From Streptomyces sp. 11x1 (GTDB taxonomy: Bacteria; Actinomycetota; Actinomycetes; Streptomycetales; Streptomycetaceae): a stretch of DNA of 64,000 nt. Position numbers and translations under genes: made by a program. Position 1 is the first letter of the stretch, and each line of letters opens with the position of its first letter. The stretch spans positions 5,977,001 through 6,041,000 of the forward strand of contig NZ_CP122458.1 in NCBI RefSeq assembly GCF_032598905.1. Direction: 5' to 3'. The notes under the pieces are model-generated. The model was not told where the DNA came from. It searched no databases and saw only the letters and a list, made by a program, of their open reading frames with translations. Below, piece after piece: positions 61,470 to 64,000 of the stretch.

Positions 61470-62437
61470 GGCCGCTCCCGGGTGCGGCGGCGGGCGGTCG
61501 GCAGCGGCACCGGATTCCCGCCCACGACCACGGTGTTGGAGACGCTGCCGATGCCCTCCACGGTGAGGGTGACGGTGTCTCCCGGCTTCAGCGGGGGCGG
61601 GGACTGCTCGCCCCGGACGCCCCACAGCTCGGCGAGGCAGCCGCCGTTGCCGCAGGTGCCGGAGCCGAGCACGTCGCCGGGGCGGACGACGGTGCCCCGC
61701 GAGGCGTAGGCGACCATCTCCTCGAAGGTCCAGCTCATGTTGGACAGCAGGTCCTTGCCGACGACCTCGCCGTTCACCGAGGCGGTCAGCGCCAGGCGCA
61801 TAAAGCCGTCGGTGTCGCGGTAGGGCTCCAGCTCGTCGGCGGTGACCAGGTACGGGCCGAGGGTGGCGGCCGTGTCCTTGCCCTTGCACGGGCCGAGGCT
61901 GACCCGCATCTCGCGGGACTGGAGGTCGCGGGCCGACCAGTCGTTGAAGACCGTGTAGCCGATGATGTGGTCCCGTGCCCGGTCGGGAGTCAGGTCGCGC
62001 CCCTCCCTGCCGATGACGGCGGCGACCTCCAGTTCGAAGTCGAGCACCTTGCTGCCCGGCGGCACCGGGACGTCGTCGTGGGCGCCGATGACGGCGTACG
62101 GGTTGGTGAAGTAGAACGTCGGGGCGTCGTACCAGGCTTCGGGCACCCCGCCGACGCCGTCCACCGACCGCCGTACCCCTTCGACGTGCTCCTCGAAGGT
62201 GACGAAGTCCCGCACGGTGGGCGGCTGAAGCGGCGGCAGCAGTCGTACCTCGGACACGTGGGGGCCCGGCGGGACGTCGAGCGTGGCGGCGCCGGCGTGC
62301 AGGAGCGCGTCGAGTCCGTCGCCGCGGCTGATCAGCTCCGCGAGCGAGCGCGCCCCGGGAACGGGGTGGAGGGTGCCGTCATCCTCCACGACGGCGACCC
62401 GGCGCTGGTGTCGGTGTTCATAGGTGGCGAAACGCAT
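61466..62437 (-). CDS. Fumarylacetoacetate-hydrolase-family protein
   Basis: A 323-residue FAH-fold enzyme. The metal ligands are in LDFELEVAAVIG near residue 135 and FNDWSARDLQ near 166; TAATLGPYLVT and SGTCGNGGCLAE are typical. Family members hydrolyse or decarboxylate beta-diketo acids formed from ring cleavage. It would act after the extradiol dioxygenase encoded just upstream. Confidence 0.93.
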   Translation of the reverse strand: MRFATYEHRHQRRVAVVEDDGTLHPVPGARSLAELISRGDGLDALLHAGAATLDVPPGPHVSEVRLLPPLQPPTVRDFVTFEEHVEGVRRSVDGVGGVPEAWYDAPTFYFTNPYAVIGAHDDVPVPPGSKVLDFELEVAAVIGREGRDLTPDRARDHIIGYTVFNDWSARDLQSREMRVSLGPCKGKDTAATLGPYLVTADELEPYRDTDGFMRLALTASVNGEVVGKDLLSNMSWTFEEMVAYASRGTVVRPGDVLGSGTCGNGGCLAELWGVRGEQSPPPLKPGDTVTLTVEGIGSVSNTVVVGGNPVPLPTARRRTRERP

Positions 62438-62543
62438 GCACGGCTCCAGGCTCCGGCGGTGTTCGACAGCGGTGGAAGCCGGGGACGCGGCAAGGGCGTC
62501 AGGGCGGTGACAGGGCCACCGCGTCCCCGGGGTTCGAGGAGGA

Positions 62544-63482
62544 TCAGACCGGCGGGGCGACGAACACGCCGCGGTCGACGTCGTTGAAGGACTCCTTGGC
62601 GATCAGCTCGTTCATGGGGTTGGCGGTGCCCCACTGGTCGGTGACCTCGGGCTGGGAGAAGTCGTAGACGTGGGGGTGCCAGGTGTCCTCGTCCAGCAGC
62701 TCCAGTTCCGTCGTGTACTCGACGGTGTTGCCGTGCGGGTCGAGGAAGTACGTGAACGTGTTGTCGCCCGCCAGGTGCCGGCCCGGCCCCCAGACCTTCT
62801 TGAAGCCGGCGCGGATCACGCGGCCGGAGCCGCGCATGTACTCGTCCAGGCCGCGCATCTCGAAGGAGACGTGGTGCAGGGAGGTGTGCGGGCCCTTGGC
62901 GATGGCCATGGAGTGGTGCTGGTTGGAGATCCGCATGAAGTGCATGACGTCACCGACGTGCGGCGAGCTGAGCGTGTCGGAGTGGCGGAAGCCGAGGTGG
63001 GTCTCGTACCACTCACGGGTCCTGTCCAGGTCCGGCGAGTTCAGCACGACGTGCGACAGCTTGACCGGGATCGACTCCTTCTCCTCGATCTTGCGGTGCT
63101 GCCGTACGTCCACCTCGGCGGACACCTCGATGGTGCGGCCGTCGACGTCGAAGAAGCGGAAGCCGTAGCCGCCTCCGGGTGTGTCGATCTTGCCCGGCTG
63201 GGAGATCAACTGCACTCCTCCCGCGAGGAGTCGGTCGGCGAGGGTGTCCACGTCCGCCGCGCTCGCGGCTCCGTAGGAGACGAGGTCGAGGCGCTTCTCC
63301 TCGGCCTTGCGCAGCCGTACCACGTACTGCTCGGGGCTGCCCTCGGCGGCGAGGAAGGAGATACCGGAGTCCTCGGCGACCTTGGTCAGGCCCCAGACTC
63401 CGGCGTAGAAGTCGAGCTGCTTGTCGTAGTCGGGCACGGCGAGGTCGACGTGGCGGAGGTGGGTGAGCAGGCGGTTGTTCAT
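62544..63482 (-). CDS. Extradiol ring-cleavage dioxygenase (VOC family)
   Basis: A 312-residue two-domain VOC protein. Each domain starts with a histidine strand: HLRHVDLAVPDY near 8 and KLSHVVLNSPDL near 142. The iron site is expected at His in the second domain, LHHVSFEMRG near 203 and a glutamate in VEYTTELEL near 254. It would open a catechol ring between C2 and C3. GAGGAG lies nine bases before ATG 63482. Confidence 0.9.
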   Translation of the reverse strand: MNNRLLTHLRHVDLAVPDYDKQLDFYAGVWGLTKVAEDSGISFLAAEGSPEQYVVRLRKAEEKRLDLVSYGAASAADVDTLADRLLAGGVQLISQPGKIDTPGGGYGFRFFDVDGRTIEVSAEVDVRQHRKIEEKESIPVKLSHVVLNSPDLDRTREWYETHLGFRHSDTLSSPHVGDVMHFMRISNQHHSMAIAKGPHTSLHHVSFEMRGLDEYMRGSGRVIRAGFKKVWGPGRHLAGDNTFTYFLDPHGNTVEYTTELELLDEDTWHPHVYDFSQPEVTDQWGTANPMNELIAKESFNDVDRGVFVAPPV

Positions 63483-63494
63483 GGGGGGAGCTCC

Positions 63495-64000
63495 TCACAC
63501 GAGGTTGAGCAGAGCGGCGGCGTTGCCGCCGCGCACGGCGTGGAAGTCGTCGTCGGGCAGGCGCGCGGCGCGCAGTGCGCCGACGGGGTCCTCGGTGCCC
63601 ATGTCGAAGGGGAAGTCGGAGCCGAGCAGCACACGGTCGGCGCCGACCGCGCCGATCAGCGCCCGCAGTACCTGCGGGGCGTGGACCAGGGAGTCGAAGT
63701 ACAGGCGCTTGAGGTAGCTGCTGGGCAGGTGGGCGCAGCCCGCGCCCGCGTCGGAGCGGGCCGACCAGGCGTGGTCGGAGCGGCCGATGTGGGTGGGCAG
63801 ATAGCCGCCTCCGTGCGCGGCGACGACCTTCAGCTCCGGGTGCCGGTCCAGCACCCCGGAGAAGATCAGGTGCGAGAGGGCGACGGCGTTCTCGGTGGGC
63901 TGGCCGACGGTGTTGGACAGGTACCACTGGTCGAGGCGCTCGTCGAGCGTGCAGCCGAAGGGGTGCAGGAAGAGGATCGCGCCCGTCTCCTCGGCGCGGG
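63495..64000 (-). CDS. Amidohydrolase (ACMSD-like decarboxylase/hydrolase), 5' end outside window
   Basis: The visible 168 residues continue past the right edge. HPFGCTLDER, KVVAAHGGGYLPTHIGRSDH and LLGSDFPFDMGTEDP are the metal-binding and catalytic segments of amidohydrolase_2 proteins, which include 2-amino-3-carboxymuconate-semialdehyde decarboxylase. It precedes the dioxygenase by 12 bp in the same operon, fitting a meta-cleavage pathway. Confidence 0.88.
   Translation of the reverse strand, partial: RAEETGAILFLHPFGCTLDERLDQWYLSNTVGQPTENAVALSHLIFSGVLDRHPELKVVAAHGGGYLPTHIGRSDHAWSARSDAGAGCAHLPSSYLKRLYFDSLVHAPQVLRALIGAVGADRVLLGSDFPFDMGTEDPVGALRAARLPDDDFHAVRGGNAAALLNLV

Noticed and set aside
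1..64000. Secondary-metabolite biosynthetic cluster
   Set aside because: No PKS, NRPS, terpene synthase or RiPP precursor with modification genes was seen; the resistance-type genes stand alone.

Overview
The window reads as a linear-chromosome segment of a Streptomyces-type actinomycete. It has very high GC, codons ending almost always in G or C, many GTG starts (one TTG), several apparently leaderless promoters, FO synthase for coenzyme F420, two copies of the actinomycete XRE/DUF397 regulator pairing, DUF574-type methyltransferase and GPP34 genes. No rRNA, tRNA, CRISPR array, prophage or large biosynthetic cluster was seen.

Layout. 1-1.6 kb: two small secreted proteins of unknown function, the first running off the left edge. 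1.8-7.2 kb: a catabolic-looking set (SDR, flavin-dependent LLM oxidoreductase, N-acyl-D-amino-acid-deacylase-like amidohydrolase, aldehyde dehydrogenase) with repeated CTGACG-N3-CGTCAG operators. 7.2-14.4 kb: HAD-like protein, MazEF-like pair, a TmrB-like kinase with a blasticidin-S-deaminase-like gene, lipoprotein, methyltransferase, kinase-fold protein and a WhiJ-type regulatory triad. 14.5-22.3 kb: assorted enzymes including an ATPase broken by UAG, a Ddn-type oxidoreductase, a PHP phosphoesterase and an LLM oxidoreductase with its own palindrome. 22.4-23.7 kb: 3' remnant of a secreted M6 peptidase. 24.0-34.0 kb: fbiC, a large TPR-ATPase, DUF2165, a degenerate ADP-ribosylglycohydrolase, a 130-bp tandem repeat, GNAT and a chloramphenicol-phosphotransferase homologue. 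34.1-40.8 kb: solute:sodium symporter, SDR, and a gene broken by about 3.1 kb of foreign sequence carrying an intact second copy of the same gene plus IS4 and IS200/IS605 debris. 40.8-57.3 kb: second XRE/DUF397 locus, GPP34, a D,D-carboxypeptidase with a very long disordered N-terminus, a polytopic membrane protein, MerR, glutathione peroxidase, ArsR/MFS pair, HTH/zinc-ribbon protein, lipoprotein hydrolase, zinc-ribbon and Clp-N proteins. 57.3-64 kb: 21-bp repeat array, secreted GH32 levanase/inulinase with a strong LacI-type operator, then a meta-cleavage-type aromatic operon (amidohydrolase, extradiol dioxygenase, FAH hydrolase, SDR, truncated CoA-transferase) running in from the right edge.

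How it fits together. The five CTGACG-N3-CGTCAG sites near 1.8, 2.6, 2.7, 36.8 and 37.4 kb suggest one regulator, not encoded here, controls both the 1.8-7.2 kb catabolic genes and the SDR/twin-barrel gene pair 34 kb away. This possible split regulon, whose second half has been rebuilt around a mobile-element scar, is the best candidate for an undescribed system. A second candidate is the two-gene TmrB-like plus blasticidin-deaminase-like cassette. At least four genes (AAA ATPase, M6 peptidase, twin-barrel gene, CoA-transferase subunit) are visibly broken, so this is a region of gene turnover.
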